Shown one piece after another: positions 10,301 to 22,357 of a DNA stretch of 64,000 nucleotides; the stretch's first letter is position 1, and each line of letters starts with the position of its first letter. Made by a program: the position numbers and the translations under genes. The DNA comes from Ustilaginoidea virens (lineage: Eukaryota > Ascomycota > Sordariomycetes > Hypocreales > Clavicipitaceae). Location: contig NC_057319.1 in the NCBI RefSeq assembly GCF_000687475.1, positions 3,524,001-3,588,000 of the forward strand, given 5' to 3'. The notes beneath the pieces were generated by a model. That model saw nothing but the letters and a program-made list of their open reading frames with translations. It ran no database searches and was not told where the DNA came from.

Positions 10301-12316
10301 AACCTTATTAAGGTTAGGAAGACCAGGGGTATTAGCATAAGTCTTTTTAAGTAACTGAATACCTATATGCCCTAGCCGTATATACCAAATGCCGGCTAAC
10401 TGTAATAACTTCTGATATTCTATATCAGCAGCTACAGGGGCAGGAGTAGGGCTAGTAGCCACTACGGGATTTTCGCTAGTCGTAATAGCGGGCTCTTCGC
10501 TAGTCGTAATAGCGGGAGAGTTGGTAGTAGGGCTAGTAGCCTCTACAGGTTCCTTACTAGTTGCAGTAGTAGGAACAGGGGTAATAGTGGTATCCTTAGG
10601 ATCACTATAATCAGTAGGGTTAGTAGGGCTGGGGACCTCTATTATTATACTATTAGTAATAGTATAATAGCTGCAAGGTTGATGCAGTAGTGGTATGTCT
10701 ATTCCTTTCTATGGAAGGAAAAAGCCGTATTTTTTAAAGTTAAAAATGCCGATGCATTTACGGCTTGCTGACTAAAGCTAATTTTTAATTAATACCCCTT
10801 TAGCGGTATAGTGCTTTACACCGCTAATAATATTAATATCTAAGGTAGGAATATATAGGGCATTCTTAAGCTCTATAATACCCTATTTGGTGGGATTAAC
10901 GCCCTATAGTACAGTAAATCGTGCCGTGCCCCAACTAGTAGGGGAAATAGGGCTACTACTAGTAGTAATAATAGGCTTATTATCCTTCTTAAAGTGGTGA
11001 AAAGTGGTGAAATGCTTCTTATTATTAATAATATAATAAGTGGAGCTTATATCGTAAAGGAGGGCATCCTTAGGGGTCCTACCGCCTGATTTAGCACTAT
11101 AGCTTATATTAGTGGATATAGATAAAGAAGAATAAGATATATTAATATCCTGAGTATTATAGTTGCCTATAATAAAAGCCTTAACATCTTGCTGTTTGCT
11201 ATAGTTCTATTTCTTCTTCTGTTGCTGCTTCTTTTTCCTATTATTAGTAGAATTATTCTTGCTATTATTATTAGTAGAAGCGGCATTAGCAGACCCTTTA
11301 TTCTTAGAGTCCTTAGAAGCCTTAAGCTGTTTAGGGTTATTATTAGCAGCTACTTTATTAGACCCTTTAGAACGCTATTCTTCTAGTAGGTCAACTATAA
11401 AATACTGGAGGTTAAATTTGCTGCTATTAATAATACCTTGGGCGCTATAAGCCCTAATTATAGAGCGTTGGCGTTTAGTCTAGCGGGTAAATACCCCCTC
11501 TATAGCCTAAAGATACTGGTTAACTTGGTTAAAAGAGTCGATCTTAGAACCTAGGATTCTAAGGCGAGATATATAGCTGTTAAATTCGCTGTTAAAAGCC
11601 TCTAAAGTGCCTTTATAACCGGTAAATATAAGGGTGTGAAACGTAGGGTATAAGTGTGCCTGCTGTACTTCTGGTGAGTGGTAGTACTAGGCCACTAGTA
11701 AAAGGTAGGCTTCCTTTAGGTTATTACACCAGTCTATAGCCTCTGCAGCTTCTTCACCATAGCTATTCTTTAGCATTAGTAGTAAAAGTGCCTGCTTAGA
11801 CTCATTAAAGTGCCTTGCTATAGAGGGGTTGTTAACAAAATTAGCTATTTTAAAGGCCCTGAGTTGTATTGTAAGGGCCTGCTTCTACTGGTCGAAATTA
11901 TAGGGGCTTTTTAGCTTTTGGGACTCCTTAAAGCGGTTGGCAGTCTTAGCTAATTCCTTAATAGCCCCATCACTAATTTGGTTGGTGATAGTTGTTGGTA
12001 GCGTTATATAAATAGGCTCTTTACCTTTATATTTTATAGGAGTAGAAGGTTGGTCGATTTCCATAATGTCAGCTTCACTATCATCATCTTTAGTGGTAGT
12101 CTTAGTGGAAGGTCCAGCTTCAGTGGCTTTAGTAGGCTTCTTATTAGTAGCCTGGGTAGCCTAGGTGTCGTTATTTTGCCTACTAACTAGGCCCTATATA
12201 AGGTCAGTTAGTATATTCATCTGGGATTTCATATCGTCCATATCTAGCTGTAGCTGTATATTAGTATTAATTTCAGTATCGGATTTAGGGACCTTATAGG
12301 ATCCTGATTCTGCTAT
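7349..12316 (-). pseudogene. RIP-broken gag-pol polyprotein of A2 (Ty1/copia)
   Basis: A single frame of 1656 codons runs from a former start (ATA at 12314-12316, followed by Ala-Glu-Ser-Gly) to TAA at 7349-7351. All the long open stretches lie in the same phase. Order: gag (to ~11200), a basic linker, protease (DTGS position read as DISS, near 11050), pre-integrase zinc region and integrase start (RLGHIGIQLLKK; 10037-10462), integrase end (~9580), a Gly-Pro-Ala linker (9053-9307), RT (~8950-8000) and RNase H (7634-7996, SKSTRGFLTT). Stops are TAG/TAA. It would have made the proteins for its own cDNA synthesis and integration, and may have mobilised A1/A4-type derivatives. Confidence 0.9.
9053..9307 (-). 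repeat. Collagen-like Gly-Pro-X linker repeats in family A pol
   Basis: Part of the A2 polyprotein between integrase and RT. A 9-base unit gives tandem Gly-Pro-Ala and Ser/Thr-Pro-Thr-Asp repeats (around 9090-9170). A1 (3040-3140) and A4 (62403-62505) have related but different arrays, so this is a variable minisatellite inside the coding frame. Confidence 0.7.
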
Positions 12317-13095
12317 AGTGGGCAAAAAGGGTTTAAAAATCTGTTGAAAAATGGTGCCGATAGTTGTAAAAATAGAGGAATAACTAGCTAAATAGCTAGC
12401 AAAATAGTCGAATAACTGGTAAAATAACCGAGTAACTAGCTAGACAGCTAGTAAATATAGTGGCTAGTAGCCTACTATAAAAGGTAACCGCAGAATATAG
12501 CGGCAGGTCTCAATATAAAAAAGCACAGATGCCGTAGGCGTTGTGCAAGTCTGTATTATAGCGTTGGTATTCAAGGTGCTTATATGGTGCCGTAATATAA
12601 AGGTGCCGTAAGTGCCGTAGGTGCCGTAGGTGCCGTGGGTGCCGTGGGTGCTATAGGTGCCGTAATATAAAAGGTGCCGTAAATACTGTACTAAAAGTGC
12701 TATAAGTGGAAGAGTATAACAGGTGCCGTATAGTGCAGTAGGTGTCGTACACTAGGTGCAAAGGTGTTATACAGTGGTATAGTATGGTAGATATCACACT
12801 ATAAAATCCGTAGGTGCCGTAGGTTACGCCGAAAATAACGTAAGGTTACGCTAAAAGTGCCGTGAGGTTATACTGTAAGTTGCCGTTAGGTACGCCGTTG
12901 ATTGCCGCAGGGTAATACCGTAGGTAATAAGGATAAGCTAAAGGTGATAATAGGTAAGCCGAAGTTAATAAGGGTAAGCCGAAGTTAATAAGGGTAAGCC
13001 GAAGATACTAAAGGATAGCTATATTAGTAGTACTAATAAGCAAAAGAGACCAAAGGGTAAACACAAAAAGGTAGGGTTAAAATAAAGAAGTAAAA
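12317..13095 (-). repeat. A2 leader with ggtgccgta repeat array
   Basis: Untranslated leader on the minus strand. The plus strand shows many irregular copies of ggtgccgtag between about 12590 and 12900, then aagccgaagttaataagggt units at about 12955-13010. It is homologous to the A1 and A4 leaders. No gene seen. Confidence 0.75.
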
Positions 13096-13110
13096 CCCGG
13101 GCTTATAACC
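13096..13110 (-). other. Primer-binding site of A2 (half-tRNA-iMet)
   Basis: cccgggcttataacc is the complement of ggttataagcccggg, next to the 5' LTR. One G-to-A change relative to A1 (ttatgagccc) is consistent with RIP. Confidence 0.8.
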
Positions 13111-13854
13111 TATTGCAATTCTTAAGGTCACTATAAAAGTAGAGCCTTACTAGCTAGCTAGATGGCATAAGACTATCTGCAACCTATGAACTAATCTTAG
13201 TATAAATACTAGATTTTTCACTAAGTCCTAAGACTATATAAGTGCTATAAAGCAGGGCAAGTGTAAAGGCAAGGCAAATATAAGATAACTAAAAACGCAG
13301 GGAAGGTAGAAGTTAAGAGGCATATAGTGCATTAATAGGTTCGATTATGCTGCCCTTCTACTATCTAGAAAGAAGGGGAAAAGCTATCCTATATATACAC
13401 GAAGGAGGGGTGGGCCTAGGCATCCAAGGTAGCCAGTAAGAAAGCTCCCCGTAATGCTCGCTATAATACGTCAGCAACCCCGCTATATCCGACCTTTCTA
13501 ACCACCCTAACCACCGCACTAGTAATTAGTCACCGCACTAGTAACTAACCACTATACTAGTGGACTAGCCACCACGCTAGTAGGCCACCACGCTAATTTA
13601 GCAATGCCACACCACGCTAGTAGGCCGCTACCACGCTAGTAGGCAACCACGCTAATTTAGTAATGCCACACCTTTTCAATAAGGCCTACCTTACTTGATA
13701 TACAGTAAATAATCCACTGAAAATCCTTAAGGTAGAAGGCAAAGGCCTAAGGTAATACTACCATAAGTCCAAGAGGCGGTATAAGGGCCAGAAGGTTAGT
13801 AGGCCAGTAGGGCATAAGGCCAGCAGCCTAGTAGGCTACTATAGGATTTTAACA
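13111..13854 (-). repeat. 5' LTR of A2 (744 bp, right side)
   Basis: It has the same ends and length as the left LTR. It is followed by the aaggg duplication at 13855-13859. Confidence 0.93.
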
Positions 13855-13992
13855 AAGGGCTTTACGGTAAATATAAGGGGGTACTACTAGGGGAGCTAGG
13901 CTATATTAGGGTGGTATAGCGGCGGTATATTCTTATATAGCGATAAATACCTATATAATAGGGGCTAACGCAATCTTTAGGAGATTCTATAT
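13855..13992 (+). pseudogene. Unrecognised coding-like segment, right part
   Basis: Continues the segment at 6216-6483 across the A2 insertion. In the same frame it reads FTVNIRGYY, then stops that look like mutated Trp or Gln codons, then YSGGIFLYSDKYLYNRG. It ends where D2 begins at 13993. Family not recognised. Confidence 0.35.
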
Positions 13993-14335
13993 TGTCGGAA
14001 TCGCTATCGCAAGGTGCCTAATTGGGCATATTGCGACGGATATGCCGCATACACCCATTGCGCACGATATAGCCACTTTTGCCCCTTTTGCCCCTATGCC
14101 CCTAAGCCCGGTAGGGCACGCGGGCAGCCCGGCCCGACCGCGCCGATATATATAACTACGGCACGCACAAAAAGGCCACATCATATAATTACCCTCTTTT
14201 GCTTCCTTTCTTTCCTCTTAGTTAAATAGTTATAATCAAAGAAGTAATCATACCTTTAACCGGTGACCTTACGGTACTTAATACCACGCGCGCAACCCTA
14301 TATACAACTGGGTACCCCTTAATGTAATACTAATA
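13993..14335 (+). repeat. 5' LTR of D2 (343 bp)
   Basis: Starts TGTCGGAATCGC and ends aatactaata (original gacaccaaca). It aligns over its whole length with the D LTRs at 4914 and 44925. Confidence 0.9.
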
Positions 14336-14371
14336 CTAATTAGTAAAGTTGAAGTTCACTTTACAGATTAG
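14336..14371 (+). other. Hairpin at the primer-site position of D2
   Basis: Directly after the LTR, ctaattagtaaagt (14336-14349) can pair with actttacagattag (14358-14371) around an 8-base loop. There is one mismatch and one wobble pair. D3 has the same structure at 45266-45301. No match to a tRNA 3' end or to the initiator anticodon arm is visible. Confidence 0.6.
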
Positions 14372-14826
14372 CTAGGATTAGTAAGAAAAGACGGTTTAAT
14401 CAAATCGTGCTAATAAGGAATATAATCTAGCCTATTCAGAGGAACGGCTATAGATATTACGAACTAAGGGATAAACTAATTATATCTAACCTTCCCTACT
14501 CGTCTATTATAAGGAACAATCGCTAAATATCATACTGATAGTGTAATAGCCAGTGAATATAATTAGCAGGCTAAAAAAAAAAAAAAAAAAAACGCAGGTT
14601 CTTACGCAAGCGACCCTGAACCGCAACAATATCTACAGTAAAAAACCTATTTACTGGTGTATTTAATAGTTAAATAAGCAACCGGAACGCCTATAATACC
14701 TTGCCTAACTATTGCTTCCTTCCTTACTTCCTTCCTTCCTTTTTTTTATTAATTACTTCTTTTTTTCTTCTATTAATTACTTCCTTCTAATACCTACGCT
14801 AAATGCTCCCTCTCTCTCTAATATAT
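14372..14826 (+). other. D2 leader with A20 run and cttc-rich tract
   Basis: Untranslated leader. A run of 20 A (14573-14592) replaces a short catacaaacg in D3, so it is a local microsatellite expansion. A cttccttc-type pyrimidine tract lies at about 14705-14790 and precedes the gag start, as in D3 (45625-45690). No gene visible. Confidence 0.65.
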
Positions 14827-15540
14827 ACGCCTACCCCTATTAATATTACAATAGAGGCATTACTACCCGAAAGGCTTAAGCCTTACGCCGATACTATCAT
14901 AGAGGACTAGGCTAATTCAAAAGGGCAGATTGACCCTACTAATGCCACGGACGAGCAGTTATACAATCGTATCGCCTACCTTATTAATAACTATACAATA
15001 GGCAATAAGATGGATGACGATCTATAGGAATAATTCCGTAAGGATTATAATAAGTAGACTAAAGAGCTATTTAACTATATCAATAAACGGCTCCTACGGG
15101 AATTCCGAATAACCCTATAGGAACGTAGGGTATATATTAGAAGCACAGGATCATCAGCAGTCAAGACCCTTACCTACTGTCTCTAGCAAGAGTATATACC
15201 TAAGTGGCCTTAAGAGGAAATAAATCTCCAATTTGTATATAAAACCTTCATATCCCGGTTAAATCCAGATAGGGAATAATCAGTCCCTACTGCTTACACC
15301 GAACGGGAGATGCAAATAAACTAGAATGCCCCCTCTATTATAAGCTCAAGGAATTCACTTCCTACTACAATTATTCGAATACCCTTATAAATACCATTAC
15401 GAATACCCTAATAAACACCCTTGCGATTACCTTTGCGAAGACCTTTATAAGCCCCTTCGACCCCTAGGGACTTTATAATACTAATAGCATAATAACCCCT
15501 TATCCCCCTATCTATATTAAAGAAGGCCCCTATTCCTACT
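14827..15540 (+). pseudogene. D2 gag N-terminal fragment, first part
   Basis: Matches the D3 gag start (Pro-Thr-Pro-Ile-Asn-Ile-Thr-Ile-Glu). The start codon reads ACG here where D3 has ATG. The frame has TAG/TAA stops. It breaks off where B1 inserted (5' flank ...cctact) and resumes at 23089. The equivalent uninterrupted site in D3 is near 46410. Confidence 0.75.
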
Positions 15541-16266
15541 TGTTAAAATCAGCGCCTTTTTAGCTGTATTTTGGTACTGGTCTCGCTACCGTACGACGTC
15601 TCTACGTTGAGATATCGCGGTGGCTATACCAGGCGCTATGGTGGGGCACAGCGCCCCACAACGCCGATTACAGTGGGCCATAGCGCCGGTCACGGCACCG
15701 GCATAGCGCCCCACAGCCGGCCATAGCGGCCGGTCACAGCGGGCCACAGGGCCTACAACAGGCGGCGCATTTCTACGGGATTACCAAATAGGTAAACCAG
15801 CACTTTCGGCCTTCTATATATAGTCACCCGCTATACCGGTTATTTACGGTAGACCGATATAGGGCTTCCGGCCCATACGGCAGGCTGTTATAGGGCATCC
15901 AGCACACCGCTACAAGCCATTGGGCTTAGTTGGGTAGGCATTGGGTAGGCACTGGGTAGGATATTGGGCATAGACTGGGCACGGTTGGGCAGACCGACTT
16001 TTCGTCGGGTTTTTCGCTATTTTTGCGGTTTTTTATTATTTTTAACCACTTCTTTAAGATAGTAGAAATATGCCTAAAATTCCCTCTTTCTAGCTAGAAT
16101 AGTCACCAATAATTAAAATCAGATTTCCCTGATATCTTTGCTCTAGTCAACCTCTTATGCGCTTTAAATCTTTAACCAGCTCTTTGTTTTATTCTGCAAC
16201 GCCTTATACGCCACTATCGGTATCCAGTATATTTCCAATAGTGTTCTAAATCACCATTTTGCAATA
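15541..16266 (+). repeat. 5' LTR of B1 (726 bp)
   Basis: TGTTAAAATCAGCG to TTTTGCAATA. It contains a GC-rich patch (about 15640-15770) of short direct repeats such as cggtcac and gggccacag. It is far richer in CpG than the rest of the window. Confidence 0.93.
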
Positions 16267-16281
16267 GGTTATAAGCCCGGT
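16267..16281 (+). other. Primer-binding site of B1 (half-tRNA-iMet)
   Basis: ggttataagcccggt lies right after the LTR and is complementary to the initiator tRNA-Met anticodon arm apart from one A (RIP-type change). A short leader of ~270 bp without a recognisable gene follows to 16549. Confidence 0.78.
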
Positions 16282-16549
16282 GTCTCAAGGCTTCCAGCTT
16301 AAGACTTTTTTATGCCAACTTAGGATTTTAACGCATTTAGCAGCTAACCTTCCAGAAATCTACTAATAAGGGACTAATCATCCCAGATTTAGGAACCCAG
16401 CTACCACACCAAGCTGCAATATATCCTTACAATAGGATTTTCTAAGGTTATTCCTTAATGCAGCTTTCTTCTAGATTTTTTTATCTAAATTTTCAGTCTT
16501 AATTTTCTTTGCATTTTTAAGACTTTCCAGTACCTTTTCTCTTCCTATA

Positions 16550-19500
16550 ATAGCTAATTAGAATATTCCTACCGCTAATAACCTAAGCTACCAAGTCCCT
16601 AATACAGCAGAGGTAGAAGAATCTAATAATAACTAGGAAATTGCCTAGCTCAGGGAAGACCAATAGGAAATAAGAAAAGAATTCAACTATAAATTTAATC
16701 GAATTAATTCTAAAATCGATTTTTTAGCTAATAAGGTAGGCACCTTAGTAGATAGACTAATTAAGCCTACTACTAGCCTACCATCCTAAGATATAATAGA
16801 TATAGATACCTTCTAAACCCTTATAGGTAAAGGAAATAATCTACTATTACTACCTAAAGCCTAGCAGCAACCCCTGCCGGTTCCATCCAGTATTAGCAGC
16901 CAAGTCAGCGCTATAGCTATTAAAGAACTAGCCAAAACAGCCAACAGATTCCAAAAATCCTAAAAGCTAAAGGGGGCATCTAACTTTAACTAATAGAAAT
17001 AGGCCCTTATGATTCAACTTAAGGCACTTAACATCGCCAAATTTATCGAAAATCCTTCTATTGCTAGTAGTTTTAACGATTTAAAGTAAGCACTTTTACT
17101 ATTACTTATTAAGAATAGTTGCATAAAAGGACCAGCTGCCGCTATTAACTAATACACTAACCTAAAGTCAGCCTTTATATTACTCACTAAATAGTATTCT
17201 CACTTATCAGACGTATAGCAGACCCACCTATACCCTGCCTTCTATCAACTAAATTTTATAGGCTATAAGGGTACCTTAGAATCTTTTAACGCCTCCTTTA
17301 ATAGCTACCTATCCAGGCTGCAAATTTTAGGCTCCCACATATAACCTTTCGACTAAATCAGCCAGTATTTACATACTATAGAAGGGGTCTTTTTTTAGTA
17401 GGTAGAACGGCACTACACAATAATGAGAATCGCCTATACTTAGGAAAATACATCAAATATTAACCTATAATTTTATATAGTTGATTTACTAGAAGAATAA
17501 TATATTAAAGGATCATTAATAGTAAGGGCTACTACCCACCTCGCAAAAGTCAAAGGTGCCGCTACTAATAACAATAGTAGCAAGCCAGCTAGTAATAACA
17601 CTAGTAAGGGTAGTAAAAACACTACCACTAATACTAATAAAAAGAAACAGGGGTCTTTTTCTACCTAATAATAAAGGTCTTCTTCAGCTATATAAGGCAA
17701 GCTAAAAAATAAAAAGAAGAAAAAAAAGAAAGATTCAGCTAATAAAATAGATACCCTACAAAAGACCGACGAAAAGACTATTAATTCCTTTATATTAGGG
17801 AATTATAACACTTTAAGTCTTACACCTAGTTAGACAGCCTATTCTTCCTTCTAGGACTGCAAATATATATAATTTTTAACTACTAGCTATAATGCATAAT
17901 CCGGGGGGAAAACGCTAATAGATTCTTTGCTCTACGATACTGGTTCTATAGTATATATCATCAACGATAAGAAGTATTTTACCTACTTCTAATACTATAC
18001 TGGAAATAGACCAATCATTAGCACAGGTAGTGGCCCAATTAAGCCCAGTAGGTAGGGCACAACGCGTTTTACCGTGCTATAGGGCACCAACCCACCTTAG
18101 TAGGGCACCTTAGAGCTAACCAACGCCCTTTTCATACCAGCTTTTAATATTAATATCTTTAGCGGCGTTAAATACTATCTAAATCATAGCAGTATTTAGG
18201 GCTAAAGCCTAATTAATAGCAATAATAAGTGCATTAGGCTTCTTAATTTTAAGAAGTATAGCTTCTTTTTATAATAGAAAGGAGTAGATTCGCCGTTTTT
18301 ATACTATTCCAGCTAAAATCACCTGGCTTTATATAGTATCTCAGTCGAATTACCTGCCCTAGCTAACCCAGAAGAATATAAGGAATATCCCCTACTAAAG
18401 GATTTACCTACCCTACTACCTGACTCAGACCTTCTACTTCCACTAGCTAACTTACCAGCTAACCTACTAGCTAATCCTAGTTTTTCGGTAGTACCAATAG
18501 AGGCTGCTATTCCTAATACAGCCTAACCACTATAGAGGGCCCCAGTCACCCTTAACCTAGCCCTAGTTATAATATCAGCTACTAATATAGAATATCAAAA
18601 GCTGCTATTACTAGCCGGACTTTAGTATATCCGGCTTAGGCATATCGGAATCCAACTTCTAAAGAAAACCTATATATTAACTATAGGGTTATCTGATCTT
18701 AGTAAGGTAAAGGATTCTGACTTTAACTATATCGCCTATAAAAAGGTAAAATCAGTTCGGTGTTTTACATTAAAAGCTATACTAGACCTAATGCACTATT
18801 TAGATATTATAGAGGGTGATATTTTCTAAATTAATCCTCTTCTATATAATAAACGCCCTATTTGCCTTATCTTAGTTAACCGAAAATCACGCTTCTATTG
18901 GGTGCATTTACTACCTAATAAGGAAGGGCCTATAGTATTCCCAGTATTATAGGGGTTCTTCTAAAGTCTTCGGAATCGCTACAGCAAATCAGCTATTAAA
19001 TTCCACTATAATAGTAGTAAGGAAATCAACGATATTATTATAGCCTAGCTAGCTCTTAAAGGCATAAATTTTTTAACCTCTTCCCCTTATATTTATAAGT
19101 AAAATGGGTTAGTAGAATGCTTTATATAGGTTATTATTAACCGACTTAAAGCTACTATACTTTAGTCTCGGTTACCTTCTTACCTTTAGTCTATAGTGAT
19201 TCTTAGTATTACTACTTTAGTAAATCTAATAGTAGTCTTAAACTATTCTTTATCACCTTTCGAGGAATTAAAGAAGGACTTTCCGGAAATTATATATTAC
19301 TACCTACCCGACCTTACTAGCTTTAGGGCTATTAGTGCAGCTGTAGAAGTGCTAATCCCTCTAGAAAAACGGGTTATTAGCTATAAGCTAGCCCCCCGGA
19401 CCGAGTTAGGTAGGTTATTAGCTACACTAGGTAATAGCACCTACCTCGTCTATATTCTATATCGCTAGGTCGTCACTAAGACCTCTTTTATTACTTTTAC

Positions 19501-22270
19501 CTACTAAAATGAAGGTATAGGCCCTATTTTAAGTGGCCTAGAGGGCAAATTTAATTTCCTACCGTCTTCTATTTTAGAGGGGGTAAATAATAACTAAATA
19601 GCTCTAGAAGAGCCTATTTAGAAGTCGCCTCGCCTAAATATGCCTATTTCGTCTAAGACCGACGATATAGGCCTAGTCGAAGGCATAGGCCTACTATAGG
19701 CCACAGATCTAATACAGCCTACAGGCCCACCATAACTAATAGGCCTAATACAGCATACGGATCCACTATAATCAGCGGGCCTACTACAACCAATAGGCCT
19801 GCTATAATTAGTAGGCCTACCAATTGGCCCGCTATAGCACTCTACAATATTTCCTAGCAATTCGCCGTCTTTTAATTCTAAATCGCTTTAGCCTAACTTA
19901 GCTTTTCAGCTTAGGCAAGACGGTCCGCTTTTACCGGCTAAAGAAAATACACCTTTTTCCTATATAAAAAGGCTATAAATGCTAAGAAATATAGAAAGCT
20001 CTCATCACTAGGAATCTCAACTATAGAGATTTTCTAAATCCGTTATAAAAGTAGGCATAACCCACACAAATGAAAATTCTGACTTATCCTACATAATAAA
20101 TTTTCAATAGTCCGAATCTTAAAGCCCTATACATACTGATTTTCTACGACTTTCCGATATAATAGATTCTGCCTTTTCGCCCGGCTTTTTAGTAAATGCG
20201 GCATTTTATTATAGTAAAACGCTACTTATACTAGAATATCTAAAATTCGAGAGTCTAGATATCGCCTTAAATAAGAGACTATAGGAGAAAATATTTCGAG
20301 TATTAGAAAAGGTGCCTATTTAGCTATACTAGGTTAAGGCTACTAAAGGTAGAATTCGAGGAAGAATACCACAGATATAAGATATATAAAATATCCTAAG
20401 TTATAGATACTATAGGTCACTTTTAGACCTATAGGCTGACTAATAGTCTGACCCATAGACTAACCAATAGGGTACTTTCCTACCCACCTAGCCGAAAAAC
20501 GATTAGATTTTCAAATACCTAAGTAGCCCCCTAGAGGCTTCTACATAGGATTTCCCCCCTTCCTATACTTTTTACAATATTTACTATACAGTAAAGATTA
20601 AGGCTGCAAAACAAGCCCTAGAAGGTATGCCTAATAGCTAGAAGGAAGTCTTATACAGCCTACAAAAAGATAGCTAGGTTAAGGCCTTATTTTCGGAATT
20701 CAAGCAATTAATCAACTTAAATATCTTCCAATTTATATTAAAGGCTAGTATTCCTACTAATAAGAAGATATTACGCAATTAGCCTATTTTTCGTATAAAG
20801 AAAGATGCGAATAATAACCCGGTTAAATATAAGGCACGATTAATTATTAAAGGCTTTATATAGGTATCTAGGCAAGACTTTACGGAAACCTATACCTCTA
20901 CTTCGATCCTACCAATATAGAGGATTATCCTTACTCTTACTACTATAAATAACTAGGAAATAGAGCAGATCGACTTTATTAGTGCCTTTCTAAATAGTAA
21001 ACTACTAGAGACGATTTATATAGAGATTCTAGCTGGTTTTCTAGAATTTATAGAAAGCCTACTCTTACCTAACCTAGCCTTATAGTCTGACTAGTAGCAT
21101 TATCGATTTCTAGCCTTACTTACTAAGGTTAGATATAACCCTTCTGTATTATAGGTTATACTATTAAAGAAAGCCTTATATAGGCTAAAATAAGGCCCTC
21201 GCGAATAGTAATTACGGTTAAAAGACCTTCTAATACAAAAGGGTTTTAAGCCGTTACTTTCTAATACTGCCATTTTCTATAATAAAGGAACGCATACCTT
21301 TATTATAACCTATATAGATAACTGCTTAATTATTGGTCTGGATTTTAGCTATATTGACTAGCTTAAGACTAAATTCTATAAGGTTTACACTATAGAAGAC
21401 CGAGGACCTGCCTCCTTCTTTCTAAGAGTGTAGATTATTAGGGATAGAGAAAAAGGCCTATTATAGCTATATTAATTGCAATTTATTGCGGAAGTCCTTA
21501 AGAAGTTTAACCTTAAGGACATATAACCGCATCTAATCCCGCTATAGCCCGGTATACTTACTAAGGCTAACGATATGCCGCTAGATGCTAATAATCAATA
21601 CTTATTCCAGCAGCTAGTAGGGATATCGATATAGTTAATAATGATGTTAAGACCTAACCTTGCCTTTCTAACGCAATACCTATCACGATATATACAATAG
21701 GCTTCTACTATACAGCTTAATGCTGCTAAGGGCGCCTTTCGCTACTTAGCTGGTACAGCAAATACAGCTATTTATTACCGAGCCGCTAAAGCTACCGTAG
21801 TATTAGCTGCATTTTCTAACAGCGATTTTACTAGGTACCGGCTAACTTCGAAGTCTACTAGTGGTTATCTTACTACCTTGAATGGTAGGCCTATTAGCTA
21901 GAGGTTAAAATAGTCTTCAACTATAGTTTTATTAACGCTTAAAGCCAAGTCTAATATAATACTTAAAGCGATTCGCGAAGTAGAGTAGATATCTAATTTA
22001 TTTAAAGAAATCTAGGTTGATATTTAACGCCCGATACCACTATACTGCGATAACCAAAGGTCTATTTCTAATGCAAATAACCTAAATTAATATGCCCACA
22101 CTAAGCATATCTTGCTTAAATTCCGGTATATACGTAAGAAGGCCTACGGTGGCCTAATAAAAATATCTTATTTACCCACGATAGATATACCTGCGGATAG
22201 ACTCACTAAACCACTTCTAAGCCCGAAATTCCCTATATTTCGGCAGCTATTAGGGCTGCAATCCCTATAG
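16550..22270 (+). pseudogene. RIP-broken gag-pol polyprotein of B1 (Ty1/copia)
   Basis: One frame of 1907 codons runs from a former ATG (now ATA at 16550, followed by Ala-Asn) to TAG at 22268. Gag (~16550-17650) is followed by a Lys/Ser/Asn-rich linker and protease (LLYDTGSIVY, ~17930). Next is the pre-integrase zinc region (~18600-18740) and the integrase core: first Asp at DIIEGD (~18806), second region FHYNSSKEIND (~19000), Glu at GLVERFI (~19108). The integrase end (19196-19468) is still open. A repetitive linker (19660-19860) leads to RT (~20650-21600, YIDN where YVDD is expected) and RNase H (~21720-22270). Stops are TAG/TAA. No frameshift is needed. Confidence 0.92.
19660..19860 (+). 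repeat. Minisatellite linker between integrase and RT in B1
   Basis: About seven imperfect ~24-30-base units around ataggcctaatacagc / gggcctactacaacc within the coding frame. The homologous linkers in B2 (~27575-27745) and B3 (~41600-41750) are similar arrays. Family A has its Gly-Pro-X repeat in the same place. Confidence 0.65.
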
Positions 22271-22345
22271 TATTATTATCTTTTTTTTCTGATTTTTTAT
22301 AGGGTTTCTTTCTTTTATTCTAACGCTAGGATTAGCTATGTTGCT

Positions 22346-22357
22346 AATCAGAGGGGG
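22346..22357 (+). other. Polypurine tract of B1
   Basis: aatcagaggggg immediately before the 3' LTR, identical to that of family A. Confidence 0.85.

Larger units (their letters stand above)
6484..13854 (-). mobile_element. A2: full-length Ty1/copia element of family A, reversed
   Basis: Two 744-bp LTRs bound a 5.9-kb interior with primer site, leader, one gag-pol frame and polypurine tract, all on the minus strand. It is flanked by perfect 5-bp duplications aaggg at 6479-6483 and 13855-13859. It is the only family A copy here with all coding domains and serves as the reference for the deletions in A1 and A4. Many TAG/TAA stops show it is dead. It landed in the coding-like segment 6216-6483/13860-13992. 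Confidence 0.95.

Noticed and set aside
14573..14592. A20 run in D2 as a retroposon tail
   Set aside because: D3 has the same leader without the run, and the flanks are continuous, so it is a microsatellite expansion.
15640..15780. Short direct repeats in the B LTR suggesting a CRISPR-like array
   Set aside because: Units are short and irregular, with no equal spacers. The context is a eukaryotic LTR.
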